The notes under the pieces were generated by a model that saw nothing but the letters and a program-made list of their open reading frames with translations, was not told the origin of the DNA and did not search any database. DNA of 64,000 bases, from the NCBI RefSeq assembly GCF_030733265.1, contig NZ_JASHJI010000008.1:62001-126000 (forward strand). Direction: 5' to 3'. The stretch is from Roseibium sp. MMSF_3412. GTDB taxonomy: Bacteria; Pseudomonadota; Alphaproteobacteria; Rhizobiales; Stappiaceae. Made by a program: the position numbers and the translations under genes. The number at the start of each line of letters is the position of its first letter. The stretch's first letter is position 1. Shown piece by piece: positions 29,238 through 37,442 of the stretch.

Positions 29238-30065
29238 ATGAACCCTGACAAATCGCCTCCGACGCTAGTTGCCGGCGCCAAAGCCATCGTGTCGGCTTCG
29301 GATGTGTCGGAAAAGGTCAGGCTGGCTTATCTGGTGTCGAAAGCGTGGTTCAGCAGGGATCTGGCCCTTGGTACTCCTTCCAGGGACGGACACATGCCGG
29401 ATCGCCCTGGACGCCCTTCGAGACCGGAGCTGTTGGCCCCGCGCGACATGCCAAAGCGGAAGCTGACCGGGAAGGCAGGCCGTCTCGCGCTGCTCCATTC
29501 TTTGGCGCACATTGAACTGAATGCCGTCGACCTGACATGGGACCTTGTCGGACGCTTCGCACATATTCGACTGCCGCGCACCTACTACGATGATTGGGTG
29601 CGTGTCGGTCTGGAAGAGGCGAAGCACTTTTCGATGCTCCAGGACAGGCTCTCCAGGCTTGATGCCGCCTATGGCGATCTTCCCGCTCACGATGGTCTCT
29701 GGCAGGCAGCCCAGGACACCGGGCATGACCTTGCCGCACGGCTTGCAATCATTCCTCTTGTGCTGGAGGCGCGTGGTCTCGACATCACGCCGCCGATGAT
29801 GGAGAAGGCCCGAAAGTCTGGAGACGAGGACACTGCGAAGTGCCTTGAAGTCATCTACAGGGACGAAAAGAACCACGTTGCATTCGGTGCAAAGTGGTTT
29901 CGATTCTTGTGCGACAGGCAGGGAATCACCCCTGAACCGGCATTCCATGCATTGGTCAGAAAGCACTTTCGTGGCAATTTGAAACCGCCATTTAATGATC
30001 GCGCAAGATCGGAAGCAGGGCTAACCCCCGGATTTTACAAGCCTCTCGCCCCAATAACAGGTTAG
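29238..30065 (+). CDS. DUF455 ferritin-like domain protein
   Basis: This 275-residue protein belongs to the DUF455 family, a ferritin-like four-helix fold. Putative di-iron ligands are visible: HSLAHIELNAVDL (Glu and His), GLEEAKHFSML (Glu, Glu, His), VLEARGLD and RDEKNHVAFGAKW (Glu, His). The family relates to MiaE-like hydroxylases, but the substrate is unknown. It lies 38 bases after bcp, suggesting a link with oxidative stress or iron. No signal peptide is seen. Confidence 0.85.
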   Translation: MNPDKSPPTLVAGAKAIVSASDVSEKVRLAYLVSKAWFSRDLALGTPSRDGHMPDRPGRPSRPELLAPRDMPKRKLTGKAGRLALLHSLAHIELNAVDLTWDLVGRFAHIRLPRTYYDDWVRVGLEEAKHFSMLQDRLSRLDAAYGDLPAHDGLWQAAQDTGHDLAARLAIIPLVLEARGLDITPPMMEKARKSGDEDTAKCLEVIYRDEKNHVAFGAKWFRFLCDRQGITPEPAFHALVRKHFRGNLKPPFNDRARSEAGLTPGFYKPLAPITG

Positions 30066-30149
30066 AAATAATCCGGTTGCAGACGATTTATTAACCTTAC
30101 CAAATTCTAATCAACCTCAGTTCTTTTGCAGAATGCAGACAGTGACTGA

Positions 30150-31505
30150 GTGAACATGCAACAATGTCAGAAATCGCAGCGACCGCTGAACGGGCCAAGA
30201 ATGGCGACGCACCACGCGTCAGTGAACCGGGTCGCGAAGTCAACCACATACAGCGTGCGCCCCATGCATCTGATTTGCGGGGCGCTGGCATGCGTCGCCG
30301 TCACATTAGGTGTTAGCGGAACGGCGGCATATTATCTGATGCGCAGTGATGTGATGGCGGAAGCGAGTGCAGAACGAACCGAACTCGTGCTCGAATATCA
30401 GGATCACATCGACCGGTTGAGAGCCGAAATCGAAAAACTCACAAGCCGTCAGATGGTCGACCGCGAAACTGTCGAAATCCAGGTCATGGACGTGCTGCGT
30501 CGCCAGCAGGATCTCAACCAGCGTCACGCGATCGTCGCGGATCTTGTTGCACGGGCGGAAAGTGTCGGCATTTACCTGAGCAACGACAAGCCCCTGCCCC
30601 CGCCGAAACCATCACTCGATGCGCGCGAGCTTGCAACCATCGGCACGAACGACAAGTCTGCAATCGGCGGCGAGAGCGAATTGATCGAAGAACCGGTCAA
30701 GGCACTCGGACTGCGCGAAACAACCACCAGAAGCGTTGATCCGCTTTCGATCCTTCAAAAAACGGCACCACTGCCTGGCGCGCAGACCACCGTAAAAAAA
30801 AACACTGAAAAAAGGGCCGCGCTTGACGCCGTGAAGGAAGACATTTCCGAGATGGATGTCGAAAGCACGGCAGCCGTTGACACGATCACGGTTGCGACGG
30901 AAAGCCGGATCGAGGAGATCCTGAACATCACCAGTTCGATCGCACCGTCAATGAAGGCGGCGCTGCGCGAGAACAGTTCGATCGGCGGCCCGTTCACACC
31001 CATCTCCCACAAGACCTTTCCCGAGCGCCTGAGACGCGCGGACAACGCGCTTGAAACGCTGCGCCGTGTGAAGTTTGCCGCGCTTCGGCTCCCAGTGAAA
31101 CGGCCCGTCCGCAACGGCACCATTTCGAGCAACTACGGCCCGCGGGTCGATCCGTTCCTGAAACGTCTGGCCATGCATACCGGCATCGATTTCAAGGCAC
31201 CATACGGCGCACGGGTCTACGCAACAGCACCCGGCACAGTAACGGGTGCCAGGTGGAAAGGCGGATACGGCAAAATGGTCGAAATCAGGCATGCCAACGG
31301 CTTCGTGACGCGTTACGCGCATCTCAGCCGAATGCATGTAGCGGAAGGAGACCACGTGCTTGCCGGCGATCTGATCGGCAACATCGGCTCGACGGGCCGA
31401 TCAACCGGTCCCCACCTTCACTACGAGATCCGCCGTCATGACAAGCCTTATAACCCGGGCGCATTTCTGACAGCCGGCAGCAAGCTGACCGAACTGTCTC
31501 TATGA
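30150..31505 (+). CDS. M23-family peptidoglycan endopeptidase, membrane-anchored
   Basis: This 451-residue protein has a basic N-terminus and one transmembrane helix near residues 40-66. A coiled coil follows (about 75-130), then a low-complexity linker, and then a C-terminal LytM domain. Zinc ligands are in HTGIDFKAPYG and in the HLHYEIR motif. It is expected to cut peptide cross-links or to act as a divisome/elongasome regulator at the cell wall. ATG at 30150 has weak support; a second methionine occurs at codon 3 and another at codon 18. Its stop lies at the edge of the prfB terminator. Confidence 0.9.
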   Translation: MNMQQCQKSQRPLNGPRMATHHASVNRVAKSTTYSVRPMHLICGALACVAVTLGVSGTAAYYLMRSDVMAEASAERTELVLEYQDHIDRLRAEIEKLTSRQMVDRETVEIQVMDVLRRQQDLNQRHAIVADLVARAESVGIYLSNDKPLPPPKPSLDARELATIGTNDKSAIGGESELIEEPVKALGLRETTTRSVDPLSILQKTAPLPGAQTTVKKNTEKRAALDAVKEDISEMDVESTAAVDTITVATESRIEEILNITSSIAPSMKAALRENSSIGGPFTPISHKTFPERLRRADNALETLRRVKFAALRLPVKRPVRNGTISSNYGPRVDPFLKRLAMHTGIDFKAPYGARVYATAPGTVTGARWKGGYGKMVEIRHANGFVTRYAHLSRMHVAEGDHVLAGDLIGNIGSTGRSTGPHLHYEIRRHDKPYNPGAFLTAGSKLTELSL

Positions 31506-31529
31506 AAAACGGGGCAACTCGCCCCGTTC
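31504..31529 (-). terminator. Terminator of prfB (bidirectional)
   Basis: On the minus strand AACGGGGCGAGTTGCCCCGTT is followed by TTTTC. The 7-bp GC stem lies 23 bases past the prfB stop, and its opposite arm begins in the M23 gene's stop codon. It probably serves both convergent genes. Confidence 0.82.
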
Positions 31530-31551
31530 TGCCTGATGGTTCTTGCTCAAA

Positions 31552-32683
31552 TCAGTCGATGTCGTCGACTTCAACCGGGTCACCGCCGAAGACACGCTGC
31601 GCCAGTGCGGCCTCCATGAACTTGTCGAGATCCCCGTCTAGCACGTCACCTGGCGACGTGCTTTCCACTCCGGTTCGCAGGTCTTTCACAAGCTGGTAAG
31701 GCTGCAGGACGTAGGAGCGGATCTGGTGTCCCCAACCGATATCGGTCTTGGACGCAGCCTCCGCGTTCGCCGCTTCCTCACGCTTTTTCAGTTCCGCCTC
31801 ATAGAGCCGGGCCTTAAGCATGCCCCAGGCCGTCGCCCGGTTCTTGTGCTGTGATCTCTCGGACTGGCACTGGACGACGATTCCGGTCGGCTGGTGCGTA
31901 ATACGGACCGCCGAGTCCGTGGTGTTGACGTGCTGCCCGCCCGCACCGGAGGCACGATAGGTATCGATCCGGCAATCACTTTCGTTGACGTCGATCTCGA
32001 TCGAATCGTCGATCACCGGATAAACCCAGGCGCTTGAAAAACTGGTGTGGCGGCGCGCATTGCTGTCGTAGGGCGAAATGCGGACAAGGCGATGAACGCC
32101 CGACTCCGTTTTCAGCCAGCCATAGGCGTTTTCACCCTTGATCAACAGCGTCGCGGACTTGATGCCGGCTTCCTCGCCGTCACTATAGGCAGGCACTTCC
32201 ACCTTGAAACCGTGCTTCTCCGCCCATCTCCGGTACATCCGCAGAAGCATCGACGCCCAGTCCTGGCTTTCCGTGCCACCGGCACCGGAGTTGATCTCCA
32301 GATAGGCATCGTTTCCGTCGGCCTCGCCCGACAGGAGCGAGTTCAGCTGCAACTGGTTGACCTTGTCCTTCAGGCCGCGCAGGGCATCTTCGGCATCCTC
32401 GATGACGTCCTTGTCATCTTCCATCTCACCGAGTTCGATCAGCTCGATATTGTCCGCAAGATCCTGCTCAAGGCCCCTGACCCCGGTAATCCCGTCGTCA
32501 AGCTGCTGGCGTTCGCGCATGAGTTTCTGCGCTTTTGCTGGATCGTTCCATAGGTCGGGGTCCTCTGAGAGGGCGTTCAGTTCCTCCAGACGGACAAGAG
32601 CCTGATCCCAGTCAAAGATGCCTCCTCAGCAGGCTTATGGCCTGCTTGATTTCATCAACGATCGCTTCCATCTCGGCGCGCAT
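31552..32683 (-). CDS. prfB: Peptide chain release factor 2 with programmed +1 frameshift
   Basis: RF2 recognises UAA and UGA stops. The zero frame is [20 protein letters not shown], then RHL, then TGA at 32614-32612. Translation continues after a +1 slip on CTT TGA C into [19 protein letters not shown] and the rest, giving 376 residues. The slip cassette AGGAGG CAT CTT TGA C, with its internal Shine-Dalgarno three bases before CTT, is the classic RF2 autoregulatory site. The GGQ loop [16 protein letters not shown] and the codon-reading region are intact. The uninterrupted open frame from 32520 is only the downstream portion. Confidence 0.95.
32611..32626 (-). promoter_or_regulatory. RF2 programmed +1 frameshift element
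   Basis: The minus strand reads AGGAGGCATCTTTGAC. It combines an SD-like AGGAGG, a slippery CTT, the in-frame TGA stop and the following C, as in E. coli prfB. When RF2 is scarce the ribosome pauses on TGA and shifts, raising RF2 synthesis. Confidence 0.93.
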
Positions 32684-32706
32684 CGGATACCTCGCTGTAG
32701 TGTGAG

Positions 32707-32739
32707 ACGGCCCGGTTTTCCTGAACAGGACCGGGCCGT
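32707..32739. repeat. Strong inverted repeat between mrcA and prfB
   Basis: ACGGCCCGGT (32707-32716) pairs perfectly with ACCGGGCCGT (32730-32739) around a 13-base loop. It lies about 95 bases past the mrcA stop and 24 bases before the prfB start. With no T run after it, it could be a Rho-dependent end or a leader structure for prfB. Confidence 0.6.
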
Positions 32740-32834
32740 GAATTGGAGCGGGACATTAGCCGCGCAGATTGACAGTGTAAACCGCCAATGGGCGACGTGC
32801 CCCTATTGCGGAAACCGGCCGGTTGCCGGACGTG

Positions 32835-35288
32835 TCAGTAGAGACCTCCGGTGCCGACCGTCACTGCTTGCTGCGCCTCCGGCGAGACGGCAGTCGGGAC
32901 ACCGAGCTGACTTTGGAAGTCGATGATCGCGTAGCTGTCATTCGGTGTCATGCCGGGCTTGAAGGCCTCCAGGATCGCACCGGGGGCGCCGGGAGACGCA
33001 CGTCCGCCGGTCCGCCGATTGATGGCAATGAGTTGCAGGCCACGCGGAACCCGGAACTCTACCGGCGGTTTTTCGGCAAGCGCCTTTTTCACAAAGTCGG
33101 TGAAGATCGGAGCGGCCACCTGACCCCCGGTCGCGCCGCGGCCCATGGGTTTGGGATTGTCGAAGCCAACGAACACGCCAACCGCCAGATCCGGCGTGAA
33201 GCCCATGAACCAGGCGTCCTTCTCGTCATTGGTCGTCCCGGTCTTGCCGGCGACCGGACGCTCGACGGCACGCACCGACGTGGCTGTGCCGCGCTGAACG
33301 ACACCTTCCATCATCGACGTGATCTGATAGGCGGTCATGGGATCAAGAACCTGCTCCCTGTCGTCGATCAGGATCGGTTCCTGCTGACCTTCCCAGGCAT
33401 TTTGCGTGCAGCCATCGCAGATGCGGCTGTCGTGCTTGTAGATCGTGCGTCCGTAGCGATCCTGTATCCGGTCAATCAGCGTCGGGCGAACCTTGCGTCC
33501 GCCATTTGCAATCGTCGCATAAGCCGTCGTCATTCTGAGGACCGTGGTTTCCCCCGCCCCCAGTGACATGGACAGAACCGGCAACATGTTGTCGTAGATG
33601 CCGAACCTCTTTGAGTATTCGGCAACAAGAGGCATTCCCATGTCCTGGGCGAGCCGCACGGTCATCACGTTTCTGGACAGCTCGATGCCCGTCCGGAGCG
33701 TGGAGGGTCCGTAGAACTTGCCGCCGTAGTTTTGCGGCCGCCATGTACCAAGACCCGGCCCCTGGCTGATTTCCAGCGGCGCATCCATGATCACCGAGGA
33801 CGGCGTGTAACCATTGTCCAGTGCCGCCGCGTAGAGGAACGGTTTGAAGGACGATCCTGGCTGGCGGTATGCCTGTGTGGCCCGGTTGAATTCGCTCTGG
33901 GCGAAGCTGAAGCCGCCGACAAGCGCAAGCACGCGGCCCGTATAGGGATCCATGGCGACAAGCGCACCTGAGACTTTAGGGATCTGCCGCAATTCGAACG
34001 TACCGGGCGCCACCTGGCTTTCCTGGACGTAGACCACGTCACCGGGGGCAAGCACATCGGACACGGAACCCGGAGTGCGTCCGTTGACGCGCGCCCACTT
34101 CATCGTCTCCAGAAACAGCGGGCCGCTCTTGCGCTCTTCGGAGAGCTTGCCGCTGACCAGCTTGTCCGGCTGGACACCGACCGTGGCCTGTTCACCCCCG
34201 CTCTCCAGGACAACTGCGAGCGTCCATTCGGGAATGTCGCTGAGACCTTCGATCTTGCCGAGGTCGACACCCCAATCTGCACCGAGCGCGATCCGGTCGA
34301 TCGGTCCGTTCCAGCTGCCGCGTTTGCGATCGAAATCGATGAGACCGTCCATGAGCGACTTGCGCGCCATTGTCTGCAATTCGGGGTCAAGCGTAGAACG
34401 AACCGACAAACCGCCTTCGTACAGGCGCTTGGTTCCGAATATCTCGGCAACTTCCCGGCGCACTTCTTCCGTGAAGTATTCGGCGGCAAACAGGCGGGAC
34501 CCGGATTTGCGCGGTTTGACATCAATCGGTTTCTTCTTCGCAGCTTCGCCTTCTTCAAAGCTGACATAACCGTCGGCCACCATGCGATCGAGCACATAGT
34601 TGCGGCGCGCGATCGCGCGGTCGGTATGCCTGAACGGATGGTAGTTGTTGGGCGCCTTGAGCAACGCGGCCATGTAGGCGACTTCATCAAGTTCCAGCTC
34701 GTGAACCGACTTGTCGTAGTAAATCAGCGCGGCAGCGGCGATGCCATAGGCACCCAGGCCGAAGAAGTTCTCGTTGAGATAAAGTTCGAGAATTTCGTCT
34801 TTCGTGTAGGCCTGCTCAATGCGCAGGGACAGAATGGCTTCCTTGATTTTCCGGACAATCGACAGATCGTTTGTCAGCAGGAAGTTCTTCGCAACCTGCT
34901 GCGTGATCGTCGACGCGCCTTCCGGACGGCGTCCGGAACCGTAATTCTGTACGAAGCGGACAGCTGCGCGGGCAATGCCTTCAGGGTCGACGCCGATATG
35001 CGAGTAGAAATTCTTGTCTTCCGCGGATATGAAGGCCTGCTTCACCCGATCTGGCATGGCCTGTATCGGCAGGAACATGCGCCGCTCCGTGGCATATTCG
35101 GCCATGAGACTGCCGTCAGCCGCATGCACGCGTGTCATGACAGGCGGCTCATAGTTCTTGAGGGCCGTGTAGTCCGGCAGATCCTCATCAAGGTGCTGCA
35201 GATACATCCAGACACCCGCGGCGATCAAAAGAGCCAGCGCCGCGCCGATGCCGAACAGGTAGCCAAAAAATTTAACCAAGAATTTCAT
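32835..35288 (-). CDS. mrcA: Penicillin-binding protein 1A (bifunctional class A PBP)
   Basis: This 817-residue inner-membrane enzyme polymerises glycan strands and cross-links peptides. A transmembrane helix spans residues about 8-30. The glycosyltransferase domain has catalytic Glu90 in SAEDKNFYSH and the STITQQVAKN motif. The transpeptidase domain has SSFKP (acylated serine), the SRN motif in LSRNVMTVR and KTGTT. An OB-like insert sits between the two. AAA-rich DNA upstream lacks a strong SD. It is followed by prfB in the same direction, 150 bases on. PBP1A-AmiC-rne order is common in rhizobia. Confidence 0.96.
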   Translation of the reverse strand: MKFLVKFFGYLFGIGAALALLIAAGVWMYLQHLDEDLPDYTALKNYEPPVMTRVHAADGSLMAEYATERRMFLPIQAMPDRVKQAFISAEDKNFYSHIGVDPEGIARAAVRFVQNYGSGRRPEGASTITQQVAKNFLLTNDLSIVRKIKEAILSLRIEQAYTKDEILELYLNENFFGLGAYGIAAAALIYYDKSVHELELDEVAYMAALLKAPNNYHPFRHTDRAIARRNYVLDRMVADGYVSFEEGEAAKKKPIDVKPRKSGSRLFAAEYFTEEVRREVAEIFGTKRLYEGGLSVRSTLDPELQTMARKSLMDGLIDFDRKRGSWNGPIDRIALGADWGVDLGKIEGLSDIPEWTLAVVLESGGEQATVGVQPDKLVSGKLSEERKSGPLFLETMKWARVNGRTPGSVSDVLAPGDVVYVQESQVAPGTFELRQIPKVSGALVAMDPYTGRVLALVGGFSFAQSEFNRATQAYRQPGSSFKPFLYAAALDNGYTPSSVIMDAPLEISQGPGLGTWRPQNYGGKFYGPSTLRTGIELSRNVMTVRLAQDMGMPLVAEYSKRFGIYDNMLPVLSMSLGAGETTVLRMTTAYATIANGGRKVRPTLIDRIQDRYGRTIYKHDSRICDGCTQNAWEGQQEPILIDDREQVLDPMTAYQITSMMEGVVQRGTATSVRAVERPVAGKTGTTNDEKDAWFMGFTPDLAVGVFVGFDNPKPMGRGATGGQVAAPIFTDFVKKALAEKPPVEFRVPRGLQLIAINRRTGGRASPGAPGAILEAFKPGMTPNDSYAIIDFQSQLGVPTAVSPEAQQAVTVGTGGLY

Positions 35289-35466
35289 ACTGCGGGCTCG
35301 TCTTTCCCCGTCATTGCTGCTTGTCGCTCTTTAGCACGGAAACCCTGACAGGGCACTCTCCGGCGCCGATTGTCACAATTACCTGACCGATACCTCTTGC
35401 ACCAATATGGCGATGCTGAGGCAATTGCCATACAAGGCGCTCAATTTACGTGACAATTCACCATCG

Positions 35467-36795
35467 TCACTGCGAAACCGTTCCCTTCTGCCGGGCGAGC
35501 CTCGGTCTGAAGAAGCCGTGTATCGCGTCGCTCATGGCGTTCGCCATGCGCTCCCGCCACTCCTCGGTATTCAGAAGTTTTTCGTCGTGTTCGTTGGAAA
35601 GATATCCCAGTTCGACCAGAACAGACGGCACATCATGTGCCTTCAGAACCCTGAAACCTGCGGATCGGTGCGGGTTTTTGATCAGCCGGACGGCACTCTT
35701 GAGTTCGGTCACAAGTATCTTGGCAAAGTAATTCGAAAAGGACCTTGTCTCGCGTTTGGCAAGATCGAGCAGAATGTCGGTGACATCCGTCGGCTCTTCG
35801 TCCAATTCGACGCCGGCAATGATGTCGGACATGTTTTCGACCTCGGCCAATTCAGCGGAAAGCTGATCCGATGCCTTGTCTGACAACGTGTAAACGGTCG
35901 CTCCGCGTGCGAATTTTCTGCCGCGCCGAACCGAATCGGCATGAATGGAGATAAAGAGATCGGCTTCGAGTTCATGCCCGATCTGCACGCGCCTGGAGAG
36001 AGAAATGAAGGTGTCGTCCTCACGCGTCAGATGCACGTCATAAAGTCCGCTTTTCTCCAGTTTATCCTTCAGAAGATTCGCGAAATTCAGAACGATCGCC
36101 TTTTCGAGCGTGCCGCCCACACCCGTTGCCCCGTTGTCGATACCGCCATGACCGGGGTCCAGCACGATCAGGGGTTTGCCGCTCCGTTTGGCGTCGCCGC
36201 CCAGGCGATCCGTTTTTGGCACGGTCTTGGCGGCCTTCGCCTTACCCTTGGTACGCGAGCTCAGGACAAATGCGTCAAAGTCGTCCGGCGTGGACTTCAC
36301 CAGGTCGATCACCAGTCTTGCAGGCTGGTCGTCAACAGCGGGCAGAAAGAAGGTCTTGTCGACGCTCACAGGTCCGCTCAAATCCATGACAATGCGTGAC
36401 TTGCCTGGAGCGAAAAGCCCGAATCGCCACGTCGTGACCATGCCGCGTCCGTCTGTCCCGGCACCGTCCGGCAACTGGAAGTCAACTTCCGGCAGGTCGA
36501 CGATCAGACGGAAAGGCTGCGCGAGTCCCGATATTTCCGGTTTGATCTGGGTGTCGAGGTCCAGGACGAATCGGGTACGCTCATCATCGCCTGCAACCCT
36601 CGCTCCAATGACCTTGGCCGGCGCCGCATGTGCACAAAATGTGTGCACGCCCCCCAGCAGGATCAAAAAAGTGAAAAAAAACAGAGCGGTCGCCGACTGG
36701 ACAAGTTCATTCACCCTCGTCAAGGCCACGGCTTGAAGCTCCACCTCAGGTTTCGGCGCGTTTTTCTTCACAATTTCTCCGGCCAGGTCATGCAT
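35467..36795 (-). CDS. amiC: N-acetylmuramoyl-L-alanine amidase (AmiC type)
   Basis: This is a 442-residue cell-wall amidase. An N-terminal hydrophobic export segment lies near residues 35-58 (ALFFFTFLILLGGVHTFCAH), preceded by an unusually long cytosolic start. An AMIN domain follows (about 60-170, VIGARVAGDDERTRFVLDLD). The Amidase_3 zinc domain begins at VLDPGHGGIDNGATG, with further ligand motifs at GGTLEKAIVLNFA and LFISIHADSV. The catalytic Glu is in PSVLVELGYLSN. It splits daughter-cell peptidoglycan. A later internal start would shorten the export region. It is divergent to rne across about 650 bases. Confidence 0.94.
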   Translation of the reverse strand: MHDLAGEIVKKNAPKPEVELQAVALTRVNELVQSATALFFFTFLILLGGVHTFCAHAAPAKVIGARVAGDDERTRFVLDLDTQIKPEISGLAQPFRLIVDLPEVDFQLPDGAGTDGRGMVTTWRFGLFAPGKSRIVMDLSGPVSVDKTFFLPAVDDQPARLVIDLVKSTPDDFDAFVLSSRTKGKAKAAKTVPKTDRLGGDAKRSGKPLIVLDPGHGGIDNGATGVGGTLEKAIVLNFANLLKDKLEKSGLYDVHLTREDDTFISLSRRVQIGHELEADLFISIHADSVRRGRKFARGATVYTLSDKASDQLSAELAEVENMSDIIAGVELDEEPTDVTDILLDLAKRETRSFSNYFAKILVTELKSAVRLIKNPHRSAGFRVLKAHDVPSVLVELGYLSNEHDEKLLNTEEWRERMANAMSDAIHGFFRPRLARQKGTVSQ

Positions 36796-37442
36796 ATTCT
36801 GTTTGTTTCTGTTCTCGGCTGCACTGTTTTATGCTGAGCACGGGCTCAGGAAAAGTGTTTGCGCGTTTCACATTGCTTGCAAAGCAGAGCGGCGGATCGT
36901 AAAAGTACCTTACGGATTTCGGTTCATGACCGATACCTTTCCCGGTGGCGTTAAAGGGTAGCTATCCACAACACCATCGAAAATCGTGGTCTCATTGCGA
37001 GGGAACAGAGGCCGTTCCATCGCGAAAAAAGACAGACCCGATGATAGAGGAACAGGTAGCGGCCCCCTTTGAATACGACCTGTATTGCAGTTTTGTGGCC
37101 TGAATTGGAAACAGCGCCCGATGCAGTGCAGACAGCGGAAAACAAAGGTGAACTTTTCCGGACCGGTTGCAGATGTAGCGGCACTCCCCTCCCTGTCATA
37201 CCGGAAAAGGTACAAAGACTTAACTCAAGGGCCTGCGTTGCCCCGAAGGACCCGCGCGATGCACACAGTGATCAAAACGAGACAAGGCTCCGCTTTCGCG
37301 GCCGGTTTCGCCGATCAGACGACCGCGCCGGGCGCAGACGCCCTTCTCATTCTTAGCAAAAACAATACGGCAGCTTCTCTCCTTTCGGGCGAAGCGCGCG
37401 CGCTATGCGCGCTTAGCACTGCTGCCGTGGAGACGTTCAATA
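36796..37442. other. Divergent amiC-rne intergenic region and rne leader
   Basis: About 650 bases without a supportable gene, carrying promoters for both neighbours. Its right part should be the rne 5' untranslated leader, with a GC-rich hairpin just before the start (listed separately). Overlapping open frames here do not look coding. Confidence 0.5.
37392..37414 (+). promoter_or_regulatory. GC hairpin in the rne leader
   Basis: AAGCGCGC (37392-37399) pairs with GCGCGCTT (37407-37414) around a 7-base loop, 28 bases upstream of the rne ATG. Its placement next to the ribosome site makes it a candidate feedback element for RNase E. Confidence 0.45.
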
